From assembly GCA_023091665.1 (NCBI GenBank), contig JALJCQ010000015.1:2046001-2110000 (forward strand): a DNA stretch of 64,000 nucleotides. Reading direction: 5' to 3'. Position numbers and translations under genes: made by a program. The stretch comes from Pythium myriotylum (Eukaryota; Oomycota; Peronosporomycetes; Pythiales; Pythiaceae). Below are positions 9,368 through 20,439 of this stretch, in pieces; the first letter of the stretch is position 1; each line of letters begins with the position of its first letter. The notes beneath the pieces were generated by a model, which saw only the letters and a program-made list of their open reading frames with translations, did not search any database and had not been told where the DNA came from.

Positions 9368-12297
9368 ATGGAAGAGCACCAGGTTCGACTCGAGTTCGTC
9401 GCGTCCGTGAAGGTCGACGCGCACCGCGCGCTGAGATTTGTGCGCGGGCTCCACGCGATCGCTGCGGACGCGTGGTGCGAGGTGCGCAGCGTGAGCAGCC
9501 AGCCGGAGCGCGCCGGCGCGAGAGAAGCGGTCGTGACGACCGTGCTCTTGAGCTGCGAGCGGAGCATTGCCGACTTGTTGTGCCAGCGGTTCGCGATACA
9601 GACGCGGCTCGTGTCACAAGGAGAAATATTGCTCGTGCGCTGCTGCAGAACGCTCCTCCGTAAGGCTGAGGTATTCGGAGGATGTTTGACACGACGTGCT
9701 GATCGAGTTACCCACTCCGCAAGCAGGATTACTGGCGACGGCAGCTTCAGGCCTCCGCAACGCTCCAAACCACGATGACGAAGTCCATCTAGAGTCAACT
9801 ACTCGCGCCATCGGAGTAGACGAAAGAAACAGGCCAGCGGCGTTGCCAAGGTCCACGATGGTGGATCTATTGGACTGTATCGGCGACAGAATTGCAGACG
9901 TCTTTGACGCGTTCCAAACAAGCGCGCTCCCGTGTGAGAACGGGAAAATCGGATTAACAATCGTGGGCGTTTCACATGCGCTGAGGTCGCTTGAGTATGA
10001 TAGTTTTCTTGGGTGGACTGGACGTTTCCATACTAACAGAGAAACGACCTATCGTTCTGCATAGACTACAAGGCACAAACTCAAGATTGACAGCTATGGC
10101 CGCAAGATCTGAGGAATCCAAGAAGGGAAGTTGCAGCAACCAGAGGGAGCCTTCAGTTACTAGTGATGTGCAGCTCACTAGAAACCTATTGACTCAGTTA
10201 GTTGCTCACGGCGCGATTGCGCTATCGACTTTACCAGAGAGAAACGATACTCCATTTCTCGTGTACACAGATTTTGTTTCCTGCTATGTTGCCCACCTCA
10301 GTCGCGCACGTTCGGCGTCTCGTCAACCGGCTGTTGGACCATCTCCAAATGAAACGCAGTGTATGTCGCGCAACAATTGCGCATGACGCTTCTCGTGCAC
10401 ACTATCTTTAGCAATCAAGATAACAATGTCTATTTCTTGCGAGACCCAGGAGAATGATCGCAACCGGAACCAAGCAAAAACGGTAGTTAGGAGCGTTGGT
10501 GATATTCTTCTCGTCGACCGATAAGCGATTCAGTCTCTCTCCTCTCTGTAGCACCAAAAAAGCAAACGCTGTCGACTTCTATCTTGTACGAACATGTTTT
10601 TTGGCGTAGCGGACCTCGCGGACTGCGAAGCATCACAAAGACCTGAACATGATGATGGGAGGTCCAGCCAAAATTCTGGACGTTCCCGTAAATCGCGGCT
10701 CGCAAGACAGGGACATCGTGCGAGTTCGCGACATGAGTCACTTCCAGACAATATGCCTGCGCACGCACTACTTGCTGATGGAGAAGCCTTGTTTCTGCGA
10801 GAGAATACAACGTTGGCGCGTCAGGCACTTACTTCATCTGCATCACGAGTACGGCCGGGCAAGCAGCAAGCTGTACAGCCTCGATCTTTGCATCCACATG
10901 CAAACCAGCTACCAGATCATCTATGCGATCGGTGTCCGGTCAGATGCTGCGACAACAACAGCGAAGGCTGCGATGATCCTGTTCTGGAAGAATCTACTCG
11001 GGTCGGAATACGGGGAGCATTCAGTAATCAGTTTAGCCGGAACCGAGGCGAGTGGGAGATCGTTCATGGCATAACTCCTGAAGGTCAGTTGCCTGCTCGG
11101 AGCCGTAGCTATCTGAACCACTGCAACACGACGCGACTCGCAGACTGTTCCCCCGGAAGCTGTACATCAGGTCCTTTGGTCAACAAAAGCATCACTGATC
11201 GACCTCCTTCGCGCCAACGACACGCCTTCCCAACGCATCTTTTAGATGCACGGGAATTTTGTTCACCTACGAAGAATCACGAAAATGTGAGCATCACGCC
11301 TTGGCATGCAGAGATTGAGGAATCGGGAGACGCTGAACAAACGCACCCGGACGACGATCTGCCAAGGGATCGAGTAGTTTATATAAATAACGGACGGCCT
11401 CCTTCGCGTTACATGGTAAAAGCCTCTCGGGGTGGAAACTCATCGTCTCCTGCATCCAGCCCCCCTCAAAACGCTGAATCATGTTCTTTTCGGCGTGGAG
11501 CACCAGGATCCTGGAGCCAAGTCGCTATACGCCACCATCACGATCCCAAGAGAGACGGATTCTTGGAAGTGGACGAAAGTGTTCCGCCTCCGTTTAAAGT
11601 TGAGATATCGACCGAACCTTACAATCAACGTTCGACAGCAAGCCATACCAAAAATGTTCATGAACGCCAGCACCGTCAGTCAGCAAGAATTACTGGTAAC
11701 CAGAGTGGAATCTCACGTTATGAGTATCGGAACCCTATTTCCACCCACCGGAGCGAAATGTAAGGTTATGATGCCTCCCTTTCGAACTAACACTAAGGAT
11801 ATATTCTGTTTTGGTAAAGCCTTCCAGAACCAGATAGTCAAGAGGTCATCAGCATGGCTCGAGGAGTTGACGTTGACAGTGGGATTCGGCTAATAGTGAA
11901 CACACGAACTTCCAACAAAGCTGAGCAAGAAGCATCACTCAGCAACGGGAAAAGCGGCTACGAGCGAAATTCATCCGACCAGTGGTTTCACTCGAGCGAC
12001 AACCCATTCTTTGTCTTTCACGGCGCAGTCGCTACTACGTTCGATGACATGGATTCCGATGCTGCCATTGCAAGCACACCTCTGTTTACTGAAGAAGATT
12101 GCCTTACGCGCATGGCACAGCTATCCGATCTTCATCTAGACGATTTTATGGGTGAATCTTATACAACGAACGCGCCAATGTTAGTCTCGAAAACTTCGAC
12201 GTCGACGAACACAATCAATGGCAAAGTATCTAGCCGATTAGGATCTCTCAACACCTCACTAGGCCGCGACTTTTTGAGCTTGTTCGCTCAAAATTGA
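9368..12297 (+). CDS. Unrecognised multi-exon protein-coding region
   Basis: I do not recognise this gene. Exon 1 runs 9368-9659 (MEEHQVRLEFVASV) and ends at a clean GTAAGG donor. A 67-nt intron leads to exon 2 from 9727, which restores the frame (RLLATAASGL). A frame around 10,055-10,383 can follow after a short 45-nt intron. A strong pyrimidine-tract acceptor ends at 10,551, and from there a frame stays open to 11,763 (about 400 codons, Ser/Pro/Arg/Asp-rich). The last frame, ~11,854-12,297, ends SLGRDFLSLFAQN. A GTAAGG donor at 11,762 and an acceptor near 11,828 suggest one more intron. A second frame (11,432-11,893) also reads like protein, so the true path between 10,400 and 11,850 is unsure. 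It lies head-to-head with the WW-PDZ gene (about 145 bp apart). Confidence 0.4.
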
Positions 12298-12382
12298 CAG
12301 GGCCGAGAAGTTCTCTCCGAAGAAGATGGTGAAGGTTTATACCTTCGAAAGTGGTTGAAGATGTGGCTATCGCTGCTAGGGA

Positions 12383-15300
12383 TCATGTGCTATTATTTAG
12401 ATTAGGGGGTTCATAAGCCTGAGGCCCTTCGCTGCGTTCCATCTCTTCAATGAAGGTAAGCGTGGACATAATTGTTGCGCCAAATACACCAATACACAGT
12501 ATGCACCCCATGCAGCAGCATGCAAGAGCAATACGTGCACACATTTTCGGTCCCACGAGTTCTTTAAGCATCATGAACGGGTTTGCAGTCAGTCGGATGC
12601 GCCCCACAGGAGGCGGAAGGTATGGGTTCACATTCGGCGCTTCTTGTCCTTTGCCCACTGGGTTCATCTGAGCCTCTTTTTCCGGCACAATTTGAACAGA
12701 GATACCGATGCGACCCTAGAGAGTTTACCCGAACTCAGGCGTCAGCATGTTGTCATATCGTGCTGCAGCTTAGTTTTATGCTCACCATGTCCATGGATGA
12801 TGCTGACTCTCGGTCAGTGTAGTAGATTGTAATCCACTCAGCATCATCGGGTAGTCTACCCATCCCCATGAAATCCTACAGAACGATTTTATTTGACGTG
12901 AAGAGGACTGTCGACAATGATACCAACTCACCAAGAGTCCATTGAGGGCAAGTCTAGCCTCATTGGATTCACGAGCTTGTTTTGTCTTCCGTTTATCTTC
13001 CTTCGCTTGCTGTTGATACTGTTTGTCCAAAAATTTTGGCTTCTTGGGTTTCATTCTTAGGTTGACTTGCTTCTTCTCCTTGCCTTTGACGTTATTACGC
13101 TGCAAAAGCGCCGCATTCTCCTTTTTTCCACTCCCTCTATTCACTTCATTGTCCTCGAGATCTTCCTCTTCTTCCTCTTCATCCACACCAGTGTCGCTAG
13201 TCGCTGAGGTATCGTAAGGACCACCAGAGTCCACTGTACCCTCCACTCCATCTACTCTTGCTTTCGCAAGCTTCTTCAGCTCTAGAAACGGTGCCACTGA
13301 ACGATTGGTTTCGTAAGCCCGCCGGAGCCACTTATAGAGATCTAGCTGGGCTTCCCCAATCACATCATTCCACTTGATGACGTCTTTGTCCCAGAGCTGG
13401 ACGTGTAAACGAGCAAACTCGGCTGCTCGTAGAGGGTACTCGGTAGTGAATTTGAAGCGCCAATTCCAACATGGTTTTCCGTTGGAACATCGCCAATGAA
13501 CATCTGTATTCTCGGCCCTGCCACCCTCCATCCAGACTTTGACGAAGTAATCGTTCACTTCGCTTTGATCTTTGTCCGTCACATTCTCCGCTCTCCAGAT
13601 AATTACTCGAACTTCAAATTTCCTTGGAGTAGGCGGCTCAATTTTAATTGGAGGGAGTAGTGCGGCTTGCTGAGCAGTCAGTATGTCTACCCAAACTTCG
13701 AGGATGCCTTGCGACGTGGTTCGCGTCGGTACGTATATATGACGGTTTTCAATTGGCTTGAGGGGCGCAGAGCTGCCTCCATCACCAAGTCGTTGCCACT
13801 CTCGATGAAACCATCGGTCCTCCAGATCAATTGTCGTACTCCCGATAAAATCGTCTCGCGCAATTAGGTCATGATCCCAAACGCCAATCTCAAGCTGCGA
13901 GGGGCCGGGAAGTGTGGTGTTGAATGTAAACACCCGAAAGAATTCAGGGTTAAGAGTCTTCTTCTTGTGGTTTGCACGGTCAGATTGAATTTCTTTGCCT
14001 AACTTGATCCGTAGATATGGATCGGAGTACCCATTAACGTCCTTGGATTGCAAGCTGCGACCGCGAAGCACGTACAGTCGCACCACGACGGCTTGAGGCT
14101 CTTTCAGTCGATCGAGATCCACGATGCTACTAGCTGATTTTGTACTATCGTGTTTTTTGCGCTTCTCTACGATGGTGATCAAGCCTTTAAAGATACCCGC
14201 GTTGACTTGTACTCGCACACGCCCACGCTTGAGCAAAGATGGTCGTGTTAAAACCGAGCGATAAAGTGGGTACGTCTCGAGAGCTTTCACTTTTAGATAT
14301 TGCTCAAGTTCTTCTCCTCTCTGATTGATCCACCACTCACGACCTTTTAGATACGACGCAGTACCATGAGTTTGGTCGCCACTCTCTGCGTCTCCTGCTT
14401 TTGAACTGTCGTATGGAAACTGGAATAGCTTTCCATCTGTCCCGCCACGCAAGAGATCCGCTTGACCTGCGAGATATCTCCGGTATTCCTCCTGAGCAAG
14501 TTGATCTTGTATCGCTGGATCATCAGCCCCTCTATCATATGTATAGCCACAAAGCGAAGGCTCTACAGCGCGATTAAGTGTGCCGACTCCAATACCGTCA
14601 TCAATCTCGCTTCCTACATCGTCAACCGCTCTATTTTGTCCTCCTTCATCTTCTTCCTCGACTTCTTCTCCTTCCATTGGTTCGTCATTAGAATACAGTG
14701 CCTGAACCTCGTGTTCAGACTTCCGTCGTAGTCGACTGAGACTCAAGAGGTCAAGGACCGACTTTCGTTTCTTGTTGGTATCTACACCTCCTGTTGTATG
14801 CGCACTTGTGGTATTCGGATTGACGAAGACATCCCTTCGTCGTTGCTGCGGTGCGAACGATGAGCTCCAAGGCAGCTTGTCACACAGATCCACCGCACAC
14901 GAGGCGATGACTGACTTTCGCAAGCCACCCATGGTCACCTCTAACACCCGAATATTCAATTGTGGTGCGTATAGAGTATCAATTGGCAATTTAGCTGGAA
15001 GTACAACCCGCTCAAGAAAATTGGCATTCTTGCCATTTGCCCCTGAAGATGATAGTGACGGCTTTGTTGTGCGTGTGCTAGCACCATCAGAGAAGAGAGC
15101 GCCGGTGAGCTCAAACTCAATTTGAGGGTTGCGTATGCCAAAAAGGCTTCGTGGCTTCAGCTTTCGGACACCGAGCGCAACAATCTCAAGGTTCGCGTCT
15201 TCATACTCGGGAATCAGAGCCTTCGGATCGGGTGGGAAAACGTTTTGGATCGGTCCTTGATGATCGATGTACTGAACCGAGATCAACGCATCGCCATGCG

Positions 15301-18300
15301 GTTCCTCAACCGTGAAGGCGGTTACTTCACCGTCACGGCCAACTGATCGTGGCAAAAGCGGATACCAACTTGGGCGAGAAGGACTTGCATTTGCCACGGC
15401 GCGCTGGGCTTTCGTCATCGAGAGTCGTAATTCTGCAAGAATTGCTCCTTGAATGTTATTGGATGTCGATGCTGAAACATTTGCATCGTGAACGTAGAAG
15501 ATGAGATCAGGTGAGTACTCCACGTCATGCGGCACATGGGTGGTAAATACGAGTGTCTCGTAGAAGAGTGGGTCGAGAGTTTTTGTCTTGCTCGAAGTCT
15601 TCTTCACTTGCCCACAACAACGGACACTCACGAATGGGTTTGGGGGCTTCATCTTGCCCGCAGGCAGCAACAGTTTCCGGAACTGGAAAATGTGAACACG
15701 GACCTCCCGGTAGACTTTGTGATGGCGGAATGATGAGAACAGAGACGCTTCGTCTCCCCACGGAGTCCGAACAGCGACCTCCTCGCGTCCAAAGCCAAGA
15801 CGAAGAAGCAGGCTTCCCGGTGAATGGGTCTTATCTAGTGCGTACCGCGTCTGCCGTCGTGCAACCTCCTCTTGAAGACGGACCCACTGGCATTTAGCAC
15901 TGAAGCCTTGTCGAAAGTATTCTGCTGCAGAGAAGCGTGCAAACGAGATACTCACGTACGTATCCTTGTCGATTTGACGACTAAGTGTGATAATGATATC
16001 CGGCAATTGCGTGAGATCGATAGGGAGAATAATCGGCCACTTCTCTTTACACTCCTCCCAGTTGATACGGCCATCTTTTCCAACTGTCAATGTCTCAAAA
16101 GACAACTCGAAAGCTCCGATACTTACGACAACCCGAACTTTCGTGGTGGATATCGACGGTCCAGTGAAGGAGGATGTAAACACTGGCAGGTCCGTCCCAC
16201 AGAACAGTGCACATCTTAGTACATATTTCACCATCTTCGGAAATCGCGGTTCCAGGCTCGCGAGAGATATCTCTTTCATGCGCTTTGTGTGGAACATCTC
16301 GCTCTCTTCGGGAAGGGGCTGTTCTACACGCTCCATCGATAGCAGTACGCGACCTCGATAGGTTGAACCGAACTCTGGATTCTGGGCAATCCACATTGAC
16401 CGTCTCTTGTTAACTCGTCGAAGAGGAGGTCCGTATAAGTTATACCACCGCAGTTCTACTACGTCATCAGGCGCGGAAGATTTCTCATCAGTGTCGAAAA
16501 GCTCGAGCTGTCTTTGCTGATTTGTCACGACTAACCCACTCTCCTCAGGAGCGAAGATTCCACCCTGTGAAGTCGCAGGCACGACACGGAGATAGTCAAA
16601 CGATGTACAGCCGACGAGCTCGTCTTTTCGTCCGATGTCACGATCCCAAACCGAAATTGCAATGTGGCGACATAGTGTCGGGGCCATCACGGGAATCCAA
16701 AGCTCCTCTAGAAACTCAGGTGCTAAGTGAGATGCCCCCTTTACCGTAACTACCGATGTCTTGCAGGCTGTGTTTGCCCCGAATCCGAGCTGAACAAATG
16801 CATCTATTCCGCTTGCCATGATGAGTCCGCCCTGGTCCATCGCTGGGAGATCCTCGGCCTTAATGACCTTAACGACAAGGTAGTGTAGGTTCAATTCGAT
16901 TGTCGGGGGCATCAATACTAGAGAATGACCTTCAGGATTTAGCGGTGTCTGTGACGCGGCTGAAAAGGTCGCAGCAGAACCTCTGTGGCTCTCTGATAAT
17001 GCACCACCAGCTGCCGTATCTGAAAGCTCTTTCGCGATTTCAGCTTCGCGATTGTGGACGAGAAAGGTATCCCCTGGCCCGATAACAGTGATACTCACGA
17101 GTAGAAAACCCTGAACACCTCGATCTCTCTCGTTCAAATGATCGTGGACAGCAACCCACTGGCGATAAAGCTCGTGATGGGGCTGTACACACGAAGATAG
17201 TGAGACCGATGCAATCATTCCAAACGGAAGGATACAAGGCGTACGCGGAAGTACACAGAGAGACAATCCAGCTGGTAGGATCCAATGAAGTTATCCTTCA
17301 TCACTGTCTCTTTGTCATAGATGGAAAGCTGTTAACAAGAAAGTGTGAGAAGTGAGGTACGGCCCCCTTCGTCAGCAACTTCCCAACCTTTATGGATGCC
17401 TGCCTGAGTTCATTTCGCCCTATGTTTTTAAAATGGAAGAACATCATTTCGTCGAACACACACCCAAGCGTCTCATATTTGGTCGATGTTTTCTTCTTTT
17501 GGCCCATGATTTCAGCTTGTACGTAAGGATCCGATGTCCCACTCAGCTAGAACCCACAGCAACAATGAGCACATCTCTATGGTTCGCGCCTATTAGCGTA
17601 CTTACGTTCTCGCCTTTCAAATCCCTTGCCTCAATTACGTGCACCTGAACTTGGTATTCGCCCTGCCGCAAGTTGGCGTACACAGTGCTCTTGCGCTCGC
17701 TTTCGAGTCGCTCGAGTTCGTGCCTCCGAGCCATCGCCTCCTCCTCAGTTTCATCATCTTGGTCCGCGACAATGCCGACAACTTCATCCTCTACATCCAC
17801 GCCTGCAACGATATCCTTGGCGATGTTCGGGTCGTTCTTCTTCGTGTACACAAGCGCCACCTTGAGCTCTAGTTCGGCATCCATCCCAGGCTTGCGCTCC
17901 CAGTTCTTGTCGCGCAGTCGGAACCAGCTCTGCGTAGCCATACCAGGCAGCGCGGCGACATCGGTGCATGAAATTCGTAACTGGCCGAGAAATCGCATCT
18001 TGACGTTGATCTTATCGCGAACAGAAAGCGTCACGCTGGCCGCCCAGTCGATTGCGCGGAAGCTGAACGTCTCGTTCCAGTACGGCTCATCGCTCTTGCT
18101 GACCACGCTTGTCTTGAACTCGCGCCCCAGAGATGAGACTTTGACGTAGCAGCTTAGCGTAGATCGTAGCGCTGCGGTCTGCAAATTCCGAGCCTGGATG
18201 ACAGTCACGACGAGCGTGTTCGCAAGCTTCTCGTCCGCGTCGCCTGAGAGGTTGATCTCCTTGGGCAGGATTTCGACAGGCGCACTCTGGAATGCCTCAT

Positions 18301-18361
18301 CAGCATCGTCTTCTCCACCCGCTCGACCGCTGAGAGGGCTTGCGATCGACGCGCGTCGCAT
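12383..18361 (-). CDS. Ferlin (multi-C2-domain, tail-anchored membrane protein)
   Basis: Six exons, all joined in phase 0: 17606-18361, 17388-17546, 17245-17328, 12932-17182, 12786-12875 and 12383-12715, with introns of 56-70 nt. The product is about 1,890 residues, normal for a ferlin. C2 domains are visible at VTVIQARNL, at IEARDLKGEN/SGTSDPYVQAEI (spanning the first intron), at VKVIKAEDLP, at VHIFQFRKLLLP, at VRLYVLRGRSLQSKDVNG with a full set of Ca-binding Asp (GYSDPYLR, WDHDLIARDD), and a last one at VIIWRAENV. The two final exons add PVGKGQEAPN..NPYLPPPVGR and NPFMMLKELVGP before a single transmembrane helix (ALACCCMGCILCIGVFGATI), the diagnostic ferlin C-terminus. Ferlins act in Ca-triggered vesicle fusion and membrane repair. 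Start uncertain: ATG 18502 or an upstream exon are possible. Confidence 0.9.
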
Positions 18362-18759
18362 TGCCGGCGGTCTCTTTCTCCAACGCAACGCTTGGCGTTG
18401 GATCGCGGATCTTCTTGTCAAGCGTGAATACCTCTTCAAATCAAAGTTAAACAGTACATGGCTACATCCTGCCAAAATTGCTTCTTCGAATTGTTTGGTC
18501 ATGTTGGCTCCTGACCAAACAGGTCTTTCCACTCGCGACCATGGTGACCTGAGAATTACGCACGTGGATGACGAATCGCCTATCCCAATTTCGAATGCGA
18601 AGGTTCGGACCCCGAAGTTGTACAGTGTACTCATCAACAGTGATTGCGATAAAGACAGTTGACGGCCCCAACAGTCAACTCCGAACCACGCGATGTTGAT
18701 GGCAGGACTGGAGCTTTGACCCAACTCGCTCAACTCTCCTCACTTTCAAAACCTCCCCT
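18362..18759. other. Divergent promoter region, ferlin / P450
   Basis: About 400 bases between the ferlin start (minus) and the P450 start (plus). The ferlin frame stays open through most of it, so it may hold a longer ferlin N-terminus. Another frame near 18320-18430 on the minus strand also reads like protein, so an unseen first ferlin exon is possible. Confidence 0.4.
18728..18747 (+). promoter_or_regulatory. Possible oomycete Inr-like element of the left-arm P450
   Basis: GCTCAACTCTCCTCACTTT lies 20-40 nt before the ATG at 18766. It partly resembles the oomycete initiator (GCTCATTYYNCAWTTT). The match is imperfect and no start-site data are available. It lies just outside the duplicated arm. 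Confidence 0.3.
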
Positions 18760-20439
18760 TCTTCGATGCTCTCGGCCTCCACATTCGAAATGCTCCGGCT
18801 CGGAAGCGACAACCACGCAGCCCTTGCCGTCGCCGCAGTTGCTGTCCTCGGCGCTGCCGCATGGATCCGCACATCATCGTCGTCGAAGCAAACAGTGGTG
18901 GTGGATGGCAAGCAGGTCCACCCTAGGGACATCCCGTATCCACCCGGGACGTCTCTCCTGTTTGGGAACATGGTGGAGCTAGCCAGGAACAGCGAGCGAT
19001 TCCAGTCGTGGTTGTTGGACAACTGCACGTTGTTCGATTTCCAGCCATGGCAGATGAAAGTTCCAGGCCAACCCAAGTTCACCATCTTCAGCTCACCGGA
19101 GGCCTTTGACGAGATCTGCACGAAGCAGTTCGATCACTTCGAGAAGGGCAAGTACCAGCGGGAGATGATCTCAACATTTATGGGAAACAGTCTAGCTGCA
19201 GCTGATGGTGAGAGGTGGTATCACCAGCGCAAGACGGTCACGAAGTTTTTCTCCGCGAGGGCACTGCGAGCATACATGTCATCGGCAGTCAGGCAGAACC
19301 TCGAACAAGTCATGGACATGATCGATAATCAACGCATCAAGGGGGAGTCAGTCAATCTCACCAAGATATTCCACGACTTCACGATGCAGACTATTGTTGA
19401 GACTGGTCTTGGCATCAAGCTAGATTGGATTGGTCGAGATGAGCCACATCCGTTCTCGCTCGCGATAGACGAAGCCTCTGAGCTTATGGCCCAGCGCTTC
19501 ACGTTGCCAGGATTCGTGTGGAAGATGAAGCGCGCTCTGAACGTTGGGTCCGAGGCTAAGCTAGCGGCTCACATGGACTATGTCGTATCGTGGCTGTCCG
19601 ACATTGTCAACAAGGGACTCGCTGCTGGAGTTGCCAAAAGTGAAAAGCAGGTCACTGGCGATGAACCGAAGAGTATGCTCGAGCTCTTTGCAGAGGCCAG
19701 CAGGGAAGATGCTGATGGTATCCGCCCTGACGATATTGTCGATTTCATCCAGGTCATTGTAATTGGGGCGCGTGACTCAACAGCGATTGCGCTGACATGG
19801 TTCTTTTACGAGATCAGCCGAAATCCAGAGGTTGAAGCGAAGATCCGCGATGAGTTGAACACTTCTTTTCCTGATCGTGTGGGGAAGAAGGGTACGTTTT
19901 TCACGGCGGATGATGCTCGCTCGCTTGTGTATCTTGAGGCAGCAATCAAAGAGGTCCTACGCCTTCACCCACCAGGCCCGTTCATCTTCAAAGAGGTTAT
20001 CGAAGACTCAGTGGTGTTAGAGGACGTCTTGCTCCGCAAGAAAGAGCTAATTGGGTTGTCCCTGTACTGCACCGCACGTAACCCGAAGGTGTGGGGAGAA
20101 GACGCGTCCCAGTTCAAGCCAGAGCGTTGGATCGATGGCTCGACCGGACAGCTGAAGCCATCAGCGATGTCGAAGTTTGTCTCGTTCAGCACTGGTCCTC
20201 GGGCGTGTGTGGGGATGAGCCTCGCCATGCTCGAGCTGCGAGTCGTCGCGCTGAACTTGATCAGTCGTTTCCACTTTGACGTGGACCCAAGTGTGGATGG
20301 GTCGTACGGGACAGCAGCGCTTCTTGTGATGAAGCAAGAACTGATTGCGAGAGTGCAGGTTGCGTGATTGCTATTAGTACCTTCGCTCCCACCGCGTCAG
20401 ATCGAACGAAGATTGTATTTTGGCCAGCGTAAGCTTTGT
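18760..20439 (+). repeat. Left arm of a 1,680-bp inverted duplication
   Basis: Reads the same as the reverse complement of 22273-23952. The coordinates are exactly symmetric (every pair sums to 42712), so no insertion or deletion separates the arms. The encoded proteins are identical, and I found no mismatch in the DNA stretches I compared. Similarity stops abruptly 6 bases before the start codon and 72 bases after the stop codon. Confidence 0.97.
18766..20367 (+). CDS. Cytochrome P450 monooxygenase, left copy of an identical pair
   Basis: An intronless 533-residue P450. The membrane helix lies at residues ~17-30 (HAALAVAAVAVLGAAAW). Other signatures are WYHQRKTVTKFFSARALR, the I-helix site GARDSTA, KEVLRLHPPGP (ExxR), FKPERW and the haem loop FSTGPRACVG. 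The I helix has Ser where most P450s have Thr in the AGxDT motif. That could alter proton delivery but is tolerated in some families. It is more diverged from the 470-2056 and 2470-4041 genes than those are from each other. It is transcribed away from the ferlin gene. An identical copy lies at 22345-23946 in opposite orientation. Substrate unknown; lipid hydroxylation is a family-level guess. Confidence 0.95.
   Translation: MLSASTFEMLRLGSDNHAALAVAAVAVLGAAAWIRTSSSSKQTVVVDGKQVHPRDIPYPPGTSLLFGNMVELARNSERFQSWLLDNCTLFDFQPWQMKVPGQPKFTIFSSPEAFDEICTKQFDHFEKGKYQREMISTFMGNSLAAADGERWYHQRKTVTKFFSARALRAYMSSAVRQNLEQVMDMIDNQRIKGESVNLTKIFHDFTMQTIVETGLGIKLDWIGRDEPHPFSLAIDEASELMAQRFTLPGFVWKMKRALNVGSEAKLAAHMDYVVSWLSDIVNKGLAAGVAKSEKQVTGDEPKSMLELFAEASREDADGIRPDDIVDFIQVIVIGARDSTAIALTWFFYEISRNPEVEAKIRDELNTSFPDRVGKKGTFFTADDARSLVYLEAAIKEVLRLHPPGPFIFKEVIEDSVVLEDVLLRKKELIGLSLYCTARNPKVWGEDASQFKPERWIDGSTGQLKPSAMSKFVSFSTGPRACVGMSLAMLELRVVALNLISRFHFDVDPSVDGSYGTAALLVMKQELIARVQVA

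Noticed and set aside
9223..9798. N-terminal extension of the WW-PDZ frame by 192 codons
   Set aside because: It overlaps, in antisense, the first exons of the plus-strand gene and has Arg/Ser/Thr-rich shadow composition. The ATG at 9222 starts sensible protein.
10487..10828. 113-codon minus-strand frame (MPDAPTLYSLAETR..)
   Set aside because: Reads reasonably, but is antisense to the stronger plus-strand frame and has no neighbour exons.
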